Origin: Pogostemon cablin
Taxonomy: Eukaryota; Streptophyta; Magnoliopsida; Lamiales; Lamiaceae
Direction: 5' to 3'
Assembly: GCA_023678885.1 (NCBI GenBank)
Contig: CM043009.1
Location: 15,617,117-15,681,116, forward strand
Length of the DNA stretch: 64,000 nucleotides
The stretch's first letter is position 1. Each line of letters begins with the position of its first letter. The position numbers and the translations under genes were made by a program. The notes under the pieces are model-generated. The model did not search any database. It saw only the letters and a program-made list of their open reading frames with translations, and was not told the DNA's origin. This document shows positions 44,276 to 55,437 of the stretch, in pieces.

Positions 44276-45597
44276 TCATTCTCTTGGTTGACCTTTTGAA
44301 GTTTCCTTCAAAAGTTCAGCAATTTTGCTTTCCAATTGCTCTTCAGATGTACCTGCTCTAGCGTAAAAGACATTAGTACATTTCACAGCAGAATTAGAAA
44401 TAGACTGAACCTTGCTTGATGTCAAAGTAGATGTTGTCACATTCAACTCAACATCTGTGTCACTTCCAGAAAGTCCTTCACTTACACATTCTGACAGAAA
44501 TGCCAGCTCTTCATCATTTGTCTCTTGATCACCTTCAGATCCATCATCACTCAATGAAACATTTAAGTTCATCATTCTCTTCAAAAGAGTGTTAGCACAT
44601 TCATTTGCATAATGGCCAAAACCAGTACATTCACTACAAATGAGGGTCTTTCTAAATTTAGGATCATACTTAAGTTTTCTTTGAGCGGGTTTACGGGTAA
44701 GAGATTGAGGAGTACGAGTTTGGGGAGTATGAGGAGAATGTTCTGTCCTAGGCTGAATATTTGCTTTAGACTTGTTTTTCTGATTTCTCAAATAGGCTTC
44801 AAATTTCTTAGAAAGTAAAGCAATATTATCAGTGTCATCTGAAATATCATCAACATTTTCATCAAACTGTGAAATTTCAGTAATAGTTGATGTTCTTCCA
44901 GAACATGAAAGAGCATCACTTTTAAAAATAACAACATTTTTTCTATCATACGCAGAATCTTGTTGAGACATATCCATTTCATAAGTTTTCAAAATGCTCA
45001 TAAGCTCATTATGACTCATAGTATCAGTATTCCTAGCTTCTTCTATAGCACAAACTTTGCTATTAAATCTCCTAGGAAGAGTGCGAAGTGTTTTGTTTAC
45101 TAACCTGGAATTGGAAATTGGATCACCAAGTGATTGTAGCTCGTTCACGACTCATACAGCCTTTTATTGTAAGAGTTGATGGTCTCATCTTCTCTCATTC
45201 TCAAGCTTTCAAACTTCGTGCTCAGCAGCCTTGCCTTTGCTCTCTTGACACTACCAGAACCTTTACAGTGTTCTTGCAGTCTTTCCCAAGCATCTTTAGC
45301 AGATATGCAGTTCTGAATCAAGTTGAACATCACTGGATCAACCGAAGAGCTGATTGCATTAAGAGCTTTGCAGTTGTATGCAGATAAGTTGCTCTCCTCG
45401 GCAGTCCAATCGAGTTCGTCCTTGAGAATCTGATCTCCATCTTTATCTTCTACAGTGGGAGGTGTCTATCCAGACATAATGATCTTCCAAGCTTTATCGT
45501 CATATGCTTTGATGTATGACCTCATCTGAGTTTTCCACAAGGCATAATTTGTTCCATTAAGAATGGGAGGACAGGTGACGGATGCAGAGTAATCCAT
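44276..45597 (-). pseudogene. Copia gag with zinc knuckle
   Basis: The start is ATG 45597 ('MDYSASVTCPPILNGTNYAL'; 'W' follows), which is close after the primer site. A TAG interrupts near 45468 and a frame change lies near 45145. 'AKDAWERLQEHCKGSGSVKRAK' and 'MREDETINSYNKRL' belong to the UBN2-type gag. The later frame has the knuckle 'CSECTGFGHYANEC' (CX2CX4HX4C) and an acidic tail. 43860-44275 is further degraded gag. Confidence 0.88.
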
Positions 45598-45648
45598 AAT
45601 AACTCAACACTTAACACCAGGAATCAACACTTAGTATTATCAAGTGTT

Positions 45649-45661
45649 GGCTCTGATGCCA
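45649..45661 (-). other. Primer-binding site of the Sirevirus-like element
   Basis: Minus strand TGGCATCAGAGCC, two bases after the LTR end. It matches the tRNA-Met-type site TGGTATCAGAGCC with one change. Confidence 0.85.
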
Positions 45662-45663
45662 CT

Positions 45664-46144
45664 TGTCGGGTCCCAATGGTGCAAAGTATGTTATTGATAC
45701 GATGTTGTCCTAAGTGTGATGACAATTTGAACAACACTATATGTATCAGAATGTAACTTGACTAAGTATAGAACAAGTTGTAAATCAGTAGAAGACTTAA
45801 CACACGGATTACTCAATCTTTCCACAAACTTTTGCAAGTTTGTGGCGGCCTCATGGCATAAATATCACTATTAGAAAATGTGATTGCAAAAATAGACTCT
45901 TAGTTGTGGAAACAATTCTTCCACCCTTCGAATACAAAATCAGATCTAAAATCCAAACACGTTCCCAAATGGCAGAACCTAGACTTGTTAGAATCTAAGC
46001 CTACTTCACATGTGGGCTTCCACTGCCTGTGAACAGTGCACACAAAATGCACGAGAATAACAATAGACAACTGATGTTGAACCAAGTGTTACAACACCAG
46101 TACAAACACTATAACAGAAACCTATCTAGGATCTTTTACATTGT
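45664..46144 (-). repeat. 5' LTR of Sirevirus-like element, part 1
   Basis: Matches 36435-36913 in order. It is interrupted at 'gatcttttaca.tgt' by element B and resumes at 62583. Confidence 0.92.
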
Positions 46145-46359
46145 TGATCATCGTCATTTTCACCTAGATTTTAGTGTCTTTATTTGTGAATTTTCATATA
46201 TTATTGTCCGTATTTGTGTAACTTTTGGTGGAGTATTGTATTAATTAGGTTAGATGTGTACAGGATGATAAATGTGTGGAAATGAACTTAAATGTATGTG
46301 AAACAGGATAAAAATGGAGCAAAACAGAGTCAGGAGTTGAAACGGGCTGAAAAACACCC

Positions 46360-46755
46360 AACTCGAGTTGCATGGTCTTACTCGACTTGCAACTCGAGTC
46401 GAGTTGAAGCTCGACCAAAGGCAAAAAGTGTCCAGTAGCTCAACTCAAGTTGCAATGTCCAACACGGCTTGCAACTCGAGTCGAGTTAGGTGCCGAGAAA
46501 AGTTTAACTTCTGACACGAGTAGACAGGCGAGAGCTCGAGTTACCCTACTTGAGTTGAGCTGGGGTCAGGACAAGTCGAGTCGTAGGTTGTGTGGAGCTG
46601 AGAAATTATCTAGTAGCTCAACTCGAGTTGGAAGGTCCAACTCGACTTGCAACTCGAGTCGAGTAGTCTCCGAAAAACTATCCAGTTTGCAGAGCCACAT
46701 AACTCGACTTGACAGGCAGTAACTCGAGTTGGCTACTCGAGTCGAGTTGGCCAAA
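46360..46755 (+). promoter_or_regulatory. ACTCGAGT palindrome array in LTR U3
   Basis: Eight CTCGAG sites in under 400 bp, mostly as CAACTCGAGTTG or ACTCGAGTCGAGTTG, plus 'actcgacttg' variants. The array ends ~50 bp upstream of the TATA box. The right LTR has the equivalent array at 60975-61350. Confidence 0.85.
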
Positions 46756-46776
46756 AAGCAGTAAAAAGTCAAAAAA

Positions 46777-46799
46777 TTCTAGAAGCTTCTAGAAGGTTC
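46777..46799 (+). promoter_or_regulatory. Heat-shock-element-like motif upstream of TATA
   Basis: Five alternating TTC/GAA triplets (TTC 46777, GAA 46782, TTC 46787, GAA 46792, TTC 46797), each separated by exactly two bases. This is the layout bound by heat-shock factor trimers. The TATA box follows 9 bases later. In the right LTR (61394-61410) one base is lost between the first two units and the fifth is missing, leaving three well-spaced units. Heat induction is inferred, not shown. Confidence 0.7.
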
Positions 46800-47979
46800 C
46801 CAAGGGGTATAAATGCACAATTGGTGCAAAAATTACAGGGAGAGCCTCATTTGACAGTTATTTTGGAGATCAACACACACACTCCCTTACCACCATTTCA
46901 CACACTCCATCCGATCCATTTCTTCCACCCTTCAATTCATCTATCCACTCAACTTGATCTTCATCAATCCATCATCCAATCCATCCATCCATCATTTGAG
47001 AAGAGGAAAGTTTCAAGGATTGAAGCAGTTAGCATATTGAAGAGAAGTAGGGTTTCTCCATGAAAGGGAAGCCAATCTACTTTTCATTTGTTGATTATCT
47101 TCTTATTTTGGCTCAAATAGAGCAAAGCTTGATTTGTAATGATATAATCACAATGTGTAGTGGCTAGTCCTATAGTAGGGCTAATCATATGATTGGTTGA
47201 GAAGAATGCTAGATATGTAGGATTTAAGATGTTGAATTGAGCTAATTTTGGACTTCCTTTTATGATTAATGATTCAAGTTTCATTTCAATATTTGTATGA
47301 TTAAATTCTCTTTTCATGGTATTAGGATGGCCATTCCAATAGTATGATGAGTGGTTTAATTGAATCATATATTAAGATGTGCATGCATCTTAGTGTGAGG
47401 GGAGGTAAGTCATACCCTTCTTGTACTTAGAACACTCATAAGGGGACACTTAAGAAATTGAGTGAAAAGAACCAACTTATGATCATAGTACCTTAAGGGA
47501 ATTGAGAGTAAGACAATCTTAGGAGATTTAGACTTGTAAAAGAGTCAAAAACCTAGTTGCCTTGGCCATAGGGATTAGGGGTAAAATTGTGATTGTTTTT
47601 AGTCCACAAATTAATGAAGTTCACCATCAAGAGTTATGCATATCTAGCTAGAGTCTTAATCATGATTATGATTAGCCTTGCTCTCTTCTCAAGTAAATTC
47701 TACCTCCATTCCATTCATCATTTGCGTGTTTATTGATCATTTACTTTGTTAATTAAAATTCTTAATTAATTGAGTAGAATAATAATCAGTAGCTTAAATA
47801 TCAAAACCTTCAATCTATCATCCTTACAAAGCATAAATCAATGGAAAATCCGGATACAAGCCTAAGTTTACTTTCCCTTGGGACGAAATACTTATAAATT
47901 TTGTTGCTTGGTCACACGTGTACAACAACGATAGAGTCTCTTACTCTAAAACATTTTACTAGAAATGCGACTAAGAACA

Positions 47980-47997
47980 TGGCGCCGCTTACCGGAA
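47980..47997 (+). other. Primer-binding site of element B
   Basis: TGGCGCCGCTTACCGGAA directly follows the LTR. It is close to the tRNA-Asp-type site TGGCGCCGTTGCCGGGGA. Confidence 0.85.
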
Positions 47998-48125
47998 AAA
48001 TGTTAAACATTTGGTTGTAACGAGTTTGAAGTTGATTACTTTTGATAAGGATATTTCTTTTATTTGTTTACTTGTTTACTTGTCTTGGTTACTTGGAAAA
48101 CTAATTTAGAACTTCTTGTAGGTAC

Positions 48126-49676
48126 ATGCAAACGCGTTCAAGGTATCAATCTATTGAACCTTTGAACTTGGAATTAGAAGCTACCTTAAAAAGGCAAAGA
48201 TGAGGAGTATTAGTGCCTACGGAGGAAAGTATGGAATAAGTAAGGGATAATGCAAACATGGTTGATGAAGAAGGCAATATGAAGAATTTTCATGTAGTTG
48301 ATAATACTAGAGGGGGTTATAATAATCCAAAATTTGTGCCACAAGTGTATGCTCAACAAATGCACTTGCAAAACCAACAAATACAAGCTATTATTCAAAA
48401 CTTGATGGCACAACAAGAAGCAATGAATAATCCTCCGGTGGTACAAAACCAACCCCTTGGAAATGGACATAATGGAGGAGGAATGAACATTCGAGATTAT
48501 TTCCAACCTCAGTTTGGGAATTATGCGATGGGACCGCCGTTAAATGTTAATAATTTTGAGATCAAGACGGAATTGATCAACATGGTGCAAGCAAATCAAT
48601 TTGGTGATGGTGCTATGGAGGATCCGAATGCTCACTTAGTCCAATTTACGGAGTTAGCCAACACGATAAAGATAAATGGGGTGAGTGAGGATGTTATTAA
48701 AATGAAGCTTTTCTCATTTTCATTACGGGATAAAGCTAAGGCTTGGTATCATACTCTATCACCGGGATCTTATACCACATGGAGAGAATTGGCACAAAGA
48801 TTTTTGAGCATGTATTTTCCCCCTTCAAAGATGTTGCATCTCAAAGGAAAAATCTTTCAATTCAAGAAAATGTCACTTGAGACATTTTGTGAAGCATGGG
48901 ACCGATTTAAAGAGATGCTAAGAAAGTGTCCACAACACGGATTTCCCGAGGAACAACAAATAGGATTTTTCTATGCCGGTTTACACGGAAGTGAGAGGAT
49001 GCTCATTGATGCTTCGGCGGGAGGTTCGATTTTGGGACAAACTCCGGAGAGAGCAATTGCCGTATGTGAAGAAGTAGCTTTGAATACGGGTCAATGGCCC
49101 ATGGATCGTGCATCGGGAATGTATGATAGGTAGAAAATTACTAAGATGGAAGAAGTGTGCTTGCAACAAGTGAAAAAGGTGGAAGTGCCTAAGGAAGATA
49201 TGACCGACAAGGCGATTACGGAGATATTAAAGAGAATGAATGCTACCATGCAAGTGTATCCAAATTCGACACCTATGGTGAATCAACAAGTGCTTGCAAG
49301 TCCTCAACAAGGTATGTCATTGCCTTTGATGAATCAACAAGTGTTCCCTAATCCTCAACAAGGCATGACGATACCTGATATGGGTCAATCTTCTCAAAGT
49401 TGTCAAATACCTACATCTATGCCTCAACAAGGTATGTCCTCTAATTTTGGAATTCAAGATACATGGTGTCTACCGGAGATGACGCTTGAGGATGATTGGG
49501 GCAAGGTAACTTTCAAGGAAATTTTAATCAACCTCGTAGGTATGAAAATTTGTCATATGGGAATCAAGGGAATGCACTTACTCTTCCGCCGGGCATTAAT
49601 CCAGGGGAGAAGGTTCCAAATGGTGAAGGAAAGTCTACCATGGAAGATTAAATGGCCAAGATGTTTGATTTTATGA
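48126..49676 (+). pseudogene. Athila gag of element B
   Basis: ATG 48126 ('MQTRSRYQSIEPLNLELEAT') opens a frame kept to 49676, but with stops at 48201 (TGA), 48237 (TAA) and 49134 (TAG). The Retrotrans_gag domain lies at ~48590-49080: 'AMEDPNAHLVQFTELANTI', 'KLFSFSLRDKAKAWYHTL', 'TTWRELAQRFLSMYFP' and 'CEAWDRFKEMLRKCPQHG'. The tail has Gln-rich 'NQQV..PQQGM' repeats. The three lesions are single codons; the rest is well kept. Confidence 0.9.
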
Positions 49677-50626
49677 AGCAAGAGAAAGAGGTGAATGATA
49701 AAAGATTTGATTTTATGAAGCAAGAGAAAGAGTTGAGTGATAATAGATTCAAAGCCTTGGAGACACAAATGAGTCAAATGGCGAGTGAAAGGCAGGATGT
49801 TCATCGTCAAGGAAAATTTCCATCTACAACCATCACTAATCCGAAAGAGGAATGTAAGGCTATTGAGCTTCGTAGCGGAACAAAATACGAAGGACCTTCT
49901 TTGCAAACGGAAGTAGAGGAGGTAGAGTGTGAAGTTAAGCCTATGGAAAGATTGGATGAAGAAGGGAAAGAGAAAGAAGTTGAAATTGTTGAAAAAGATG
50001 AAAGTACCCCTATACTTGTAGAAGGAAAGGTGAATTCTCCAAAGAAGTGGGAAAGATGTAGAGAAGCAAAACGTAAAGAGAAAGAAGAAAAGTTTGAAAG
50101 GGATGAATGGGGAATCCCTAAGTTGCCCGTTGCAATTCCGTTCCTACAAAGATGCTTGAAAAAGGGATTAGAAGAGAAATTTGCCAAGTTTGTTGAAATG
50201 TTGAAGAAGATACATGTGAATATTCATTTTGCGGAGGTTTTACTACAAATGCCCAACTACTCCATGTTTTTGAAGGATATCTTGTTGAAGAAAAGAAGCT
50301 TGAGAGAGTTTGAAACGGTGAACCTTACGGAGGAATGTAGCGCGATCTTACAAAAGAAACTTCCCACTAAATTGAAAGATTCGGGGAGTTTTACGATTCC
50401 ATGTGAGATGGAGGAGCATAAGAACTACAAAGCCTTATGTGATTTGGGGACTAGTATTAACTTGATGCCCTTGTCAATTTTTAAGAAGTTGGTCATTGGT
50501 GAGGTCAAACCGACGTCGGTTACACATCAATTAGCCGACTGGTTGTTGACATATCCAAAGGAAATTGTGGAAGATGTTTTGATCAAAGTTGGCAAGTTTG
50601 TATTTCTCGTAATTTTGTGGTACTAG
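49652..50626 (+). pseudogene. Pol N-terminus and protease of element B
   Basis: Overlaps the gag end in another frame. It starts with two 'FDFMKQEKE' repeats (coiled-coil-like), has a Lys/Glu-rich linker and then 'GIPKLPVAIPFLQRC' and 'SFTIPCEMEEHKNYKALCDLGTS', typical of Athila pol. The protease site is D-L-G ('CDLGTSINLMPLSIFKKL'), the common Athila variant of D-S-G. The frame is lost near 50626, but 'IPLILGRPFL'-type sequence continues to ~50800. Confidence 0.85.
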
Positions 50627-50802
50627 ATATGGATGAGGATGCAAATATTCCATTAATACTTGGTCGTCCGTTTCTTACCACGGGAAAGGCATTGATAGAT
50701 GTGGAGAAAGGATAGCTCACTTTGAGGGTGAATGAAGAAGAGGTGATATTTTCTTTAAGAGAGGTTATGAGGTATCCACGGAACTAGGAAGAATGTAGAA
50801 GA

Positions 50803-52119
50803 TTGGAGGTTGAGGACAACAATGTTGAAGAGCATATGTATCATCTTCACTCCAAGGATCCATTGGAAATTATCATAAGTCATTCTTACTCTATTGAATC
50901 TCTTAAATCTAAATCTTCTTTTTGTTTGAAAAATGATGAAATGATTGATGAATTACATGATTTAAATGCTTGTAAGGAACTCACAAGTGAGGAAGCAAAG
51001 GAAGCAAAAGTGGAGAGACTTGATGAAGAACCGAAAGAGAAAGTGTAAGAGAAGAAGAAGGTAGAGTTGAAACAATTGCCGGAGCATTTGAAGTATGCTT
51101 ACTTGGAAGAGAATGAAACGTATCCGGTAATTGTATCCTCTTCCCTTAATGATTTAGAGTTAGAAATGTTGTTAAGAGTTTTGAGAGAGCATAAATCCTC
51201 TATTGGTTGGAGCATAAAAGATTTGAAAGATATTAGCCCATCTATGTGCATGCATAAAATTCATTTGATTGATGATGAGAAGTCTTGTGTGCAAAACCAA
51301 CGTAGATTAAATCCTATAATGCAAGAAGTGATAAGAAAGGAGGTGTTAAAATGGCTAGATGCGGGAATAATCTTTCCAATAAGTGATAGTCAATATGTAA
51401 GTCCCTTACATGTAGTGGCAAAATAAGGTGGTATGACAATTGTTAGATCCGATACAAATCAAACGATTGCCACTAGAACTATCATGGGTTGGAGAGTGTG
51501 TGTTGACTATCGTAAACTAAATGAAAATACTAGGAAAGATCATTTCCCATTGCCATTCATAGATCAAATGTTGAATCGTCTTGCGTGCCATGAATATTAT
51601 TATTTTCTTGATGGTTATTTCGGGTACAATTAAATATTGATTGCACCAGAAGACCTTGAGAAGAAAACGTTCACATGTCCCTATGGTACGTTTGCATTTA
51701 GAATGATGCCGTTTGGTCTATGTAATGTCCCTGCCACTTTTCAGCGTTGTATGATGGCTATCTTCGATGGTTTAATTGAAAATATAATGGAGGTGTTTAT
51801 GGATGATTTTTCCGTGTATGGTTCCTCCTATGATATATGCTTGACTAATCTCACCGTTGTGTTGCAGATGTGTAAAGAATCGAATCTTGTGCTAAATTGG
51901 GAAAAATGTCATTTTATGGTGACCGATGGGATAGTATTGGGGCACCATATTTCAAAACATGGGTTAAAAGTGGATAGAGCTAAAGTGATAGCCATAGAAC
52001 GTCTTTCCCCTCCTACTAGTGAGAAGGGGATGAGATCATTCTTAGGCCATGCGGGCTTCTATAGATGCTTCATTAAGAATTTTTTCAAAATTGCTAAACC
52101 ACTTTGTAAATTGCTTTAA
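50803..52119 (+). pseudogene. Reverse transcriptase of element B
   Basis: One frame with stops near 51046, 51424 and 51631. 'LKYAYLEENETYPVIVSS', 'RRLNPIMQEVIRKEVLKWLDAGII' and 'WRVCVDYRKLNENTRKDHFPLPFIDQML' lead to 'YGTFAFRMMPFGLCNVPATFQRCM'. The catalytic site reads F-M-D-D ('VFMDDFSVYG', ~51797) rather than Y-x-D-D, as in other Athila elements. 'FLGHAGFYRCFIKNF' ends the thumb. Stop at ~52117. Confidence 0.92.
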
Positions 52120-52167
52120 AAAGATTGTCCATTTTACTTTGATGATGAATGTCATGTATCATTTTAG

Positions 52168-52560
52168 GTGTTAAAGGATGCTCTCACTTCATCGCCAATG
52201 CTCGTCACCCCAGATTGGAGTTTGCAATTTGAACTACATTGTGATGCTAGCGATCAATCCATCGGAGTAGTGTTGGGCCAAACAAGGGAAAAGAAGTTTA
52301 GAGCAATCTATTATGCCTCAAAGACATTAAATTCATGCCAAGTCAATTACACCACAATGGAAAAGGAATTTTTAGCCGTCTTTTGAGAAGTTTCGACCAT
52401 ACTTGGTTGGAACACAAACGATTGTATGCACGGATCACGTGGCTATAAAATACCTTATGAGTAAGAAAGATGCTAAACCTCGTTTAATCCATTGGGTGTT
52501 GCTTTTGCAGGAATTTGATATGGTTATCAAGGATAAGAAAAGCGTGGAGAATGTGATCGC
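52168..52560 (+). pseudogene. RNase H of element B
   Basis: 'LHCDASDQSIGVVLGQ' (first Asp), 'IYYASKTLNSCQVNYTTMEKEFLAV' (Glu) and, after a frameshift at ~52385, 'CTDHVAIKYLMSKKDAKPRLIHW' (Asp) and 'HLSRLEN'. Confidence 0.9.
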
Positions 52561-53971
52561 GGATCATTTGTCAAGGTTGGAAAATAGAGGTGAGAATGAG
52601 GATATGAAGCTAATTGGGGATGAGTTCCCAAATGAGGAAATTTTGCTAGTAGAAGTTGAGCAAGTGTGTACTCTCATGGTGAATGCGCCGCCTTGGTATG
52701 CCGATTTTGTCAACTTCATTGTGTGTGGAATCAAGCCCACATTGCTTAATGAGTACAAGGAAAAGAGGTTTCATGTTGAAGTAAAGAAGTACTTGTGGGA
52801 TGAGCCATATTTGTTTAAAATTTGCAATAATGGAGTAATAAGGAGATGTGTGGCCGAGGAAGAAGTCGTAGGGATTCTTGAGCTATGTCATTCGTCTTTG
52901 TGTGGAGGTCACTTCGCTCATCAAAAGACGGGGGCTAAGGTTATACAATCGGGATTCTATTGGCCAACATTGTTTAAGGATGCAAAGAAGTTTGTTGCTA
53001 AGTGTGATAGATGCCAAAGGATAGGGGGAATAGGTAAGCGAGATGAGATGCCCGTGAGCTTAAGGGTTGATGTGGAAATATTTGATATATGGGACATTGA
53101 TTTTATGGGACCATTTTTCTTGTCTAAAGGATATGTGTACATCTTGCTAGCCGTGAATTATGTGTCAAAGTGGGTGGAGACAATCCCCACTAAGACAAAT
53201 GATGCTTTGATTGTGCAAAGATTCTTGAAAAGAATATTTTTGCTAGGTTTGGAGTTCCAAGGGCTTTAGTGAGTGATGGATGATCACACTTTGTAAACAA
53301 GTTGATGGAGAGTTTGTTGAAGAGATATGGAGTGAAGCATCGAGTGGCTACACCTTACCACCCTCAAGCAAATGGTTTGGCGGAGGTCTCAAACCGCCAA
53401 ATCAAGTTAGTTTTGAAAAAGATCATCAATGGAGGGAGGAAGGATTGGTCGGACAAGCTTGATGATGCCTTATGGGCCTATCAGATGGCTTTTAAGACCA
53501 TTCTTGGTGTGTCACCGTATCAATTGGTCTATGGTAAAGCTTGTCATCTTCCCGCGGAGTTGGAACACCGTGCATTGTGGGCTATCAAACGCCTCAACAT
53601 GGATGAAAGGGAGAGTGGTCAAGTAAGGTTGTTGAAGTTAGTAGAGTTGGAGTATTTTAGAGGAAGAGCATTTGATAACTCAATCATTTACAAGGATGAA
53701 GAGATGGCATGATGCTAAGGACAAGGAAAAGATGTTTGCTCCTGGGGACAAAGTTCATGTATTCAATTCGAGGCTCAAGTTGTTTCCCCGAAAGCTTAAG
53801 TCAAAATGGATGGGGCCATATGAAGTGATTGAGGTGTTAAGTGGACATACGTTGAAGCTAAAGGGTCCCAAAAATGATTTTGTAGTGAATAATCATAGGG
53901 TGAAACATTACCTATCTCCTTCTCAAAAGGAGATAGTTATGTGGATGCTCTCTCCTCTTGAAACTCTTTGA
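52561..53971 (+). pseudogene. Integrase of element B
   Basis: Zinc-binding HHCC: 'ELCHSSLCGGHFAHQKT' and 'CDRCQRIG'. Catalytic residues: 'DIDFMGPF' (Asp), 'VSDG' just before an in-frame TGA at ~53280 (second Asp), and 'ATPYHPQANGLAEVSNRQIK' (Glu). 'VSPYQLVYGKACHLPAELEHRA' and a C-terminal domain in another frame ('KVHVFNSRLKLFPRKLKSKW', 'HRVKHYL') complete it, with stop near 53971. Confidence 0.92.
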
Positions 53972-53992
53972 GTGCTTATTAGAGTAGGTTTT

Positions 53993-55435
53993 TGATCGTT
54001 GTGAAATTCACTTAAATTTTAAGTTGATTTTTGTGGCTATAATTTAATAATTGAGCATGATTTTAATGAAAATACTATTAATTGCTTGATTATTTGAAGA
54101 AATGTATTTTTGTTTATTTTTGCAGAAAAATGGGTGATTTTGATAAAAATGGATTCTACAAGTGAAGAGAAAGATGTGGGAGAAAACGAAGCTCGATTTG
54201 GAGTTGAAACGAGCAAGAACGGGCCAAAGAAAAAATTGTTATAAATCCCATTTTTGGTGTCATGAGCTAAATTATCCCACATTGATTACTTACCACAAAT
54301 TCCTCTCACTCTACTACTACATGACCCCACTTGTCCCACATTGAAAACTCACTCAAATTTCTCTCATCCTTACTACTATAAATACCCTCTTCTATGAAAG
54401 CCACCATTGATCAATTCTCACCCATTAAATTCCATTAAATTGAATCATTAGATTCAATAGTTAAGGAGAGCTTTTTAAGATCTCCATAGTTGAGATCCCT
54501 CCCCCTTTTGGGGTGAGGGATCCGTCCGTAATTTAAATATTTTTTCTAGATTAGGATTTTATTGTTTTTCAAAAAGGTGGGGACACCAAGGAAAGGATGA
54601 TCCTCATGGATGTAAAACTTCATTAAGGTGTAATCTAATCCTACTTATTATCTTTTTATTTTCTATGTTTTGGATGTTTAAGTGATGTTTAGATTATGGA
54701 TTAATTTGTGATATTATTTAAATTGCAATCCCGGCTTTGATTAGTTTCATTTATGGATGCTTAATTGTTTAATCTATATGTTTGATTTGTGTGGTTAATT
54801 ATCTAGTGCATGTAGTTAGAACGAGAGTTCAATTATGTGTTTTAGGAATTAATTTAATCATTTCATCATGTGGGTTATGTGGATTAATGTGGGAAGAGTT
54901 GGAGACGACCTCTCATGTTTAGAACTACATAAGTGGATACTAGAGAGGTTAGATCGAGAGGTCAATTAATCTAGTGAGGGGAACCCAACCTTAGTGAATT
55001 CATAGTACCTAGAAAGGGAATATTACCTATGATTTAGTACCTTTTAGGGAACTCGTACATGTAATTAGTACCTATTGGGAGGTGTTCGCTATAGTATCGA
55101 TCATATGTGCTACTTTGGAGTCTTTGTAAGGGCCTACATCCTCTTCATCTCGAGAGAGAGTTTAGGTGAAAATAGTGATCGCTCTTACTATGATAGCTTA
55201 AATTGGGAGGCAATTAGATGTGTTACATGATTGATCCATTTGAATTGCATCATGAAGATTTCCTTTGCATTGAAAATTCCAAAATATTGTAATTAGTTTC
55301 TTTTCTTGTTTTTATTATCTCTCTTCTCGGTCGTCCCTAACTAATACGAGACTATAACTTGAAGGCCACGAATCCTAAATTTCCTTGGGTTCGATATTTT
55401 GTTGCTTGGTCGCCCGGACTATTAACGACCAATCA
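53993..55435 (+). repeat. 5' LTR of element A
   Basis: TGATCGTTGTGAAATTC..CGACCAATCA. The TATA box TATAAATA is at 54377-54384. Small frames (e.g. 54162-54344) are not conserved genes. Confidence 0.95.
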
Positions 55436-55437
55436 AA

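Larger units (their letters stand above)
46145..47979 (+). repeat. 5' LTR of element B
   Basis: Carries a CTCGAG-word array (46360-46755), a heat-shock-like element (46777-46799), the TATA box TATAAAT (46808-46814), and a transcribed 'ccatccatc' leader. It ends GCGACTAAGAACA directly before the primer site. Frames within are not genes. Confidence 0.92.

Noticed and set aside
46450..46722. 90-codon frame and similar frame 60988-61305
   Set aside because: Product of the CTCGAG word array in the LTRs; the similarity of the two comes from LTR duplication.
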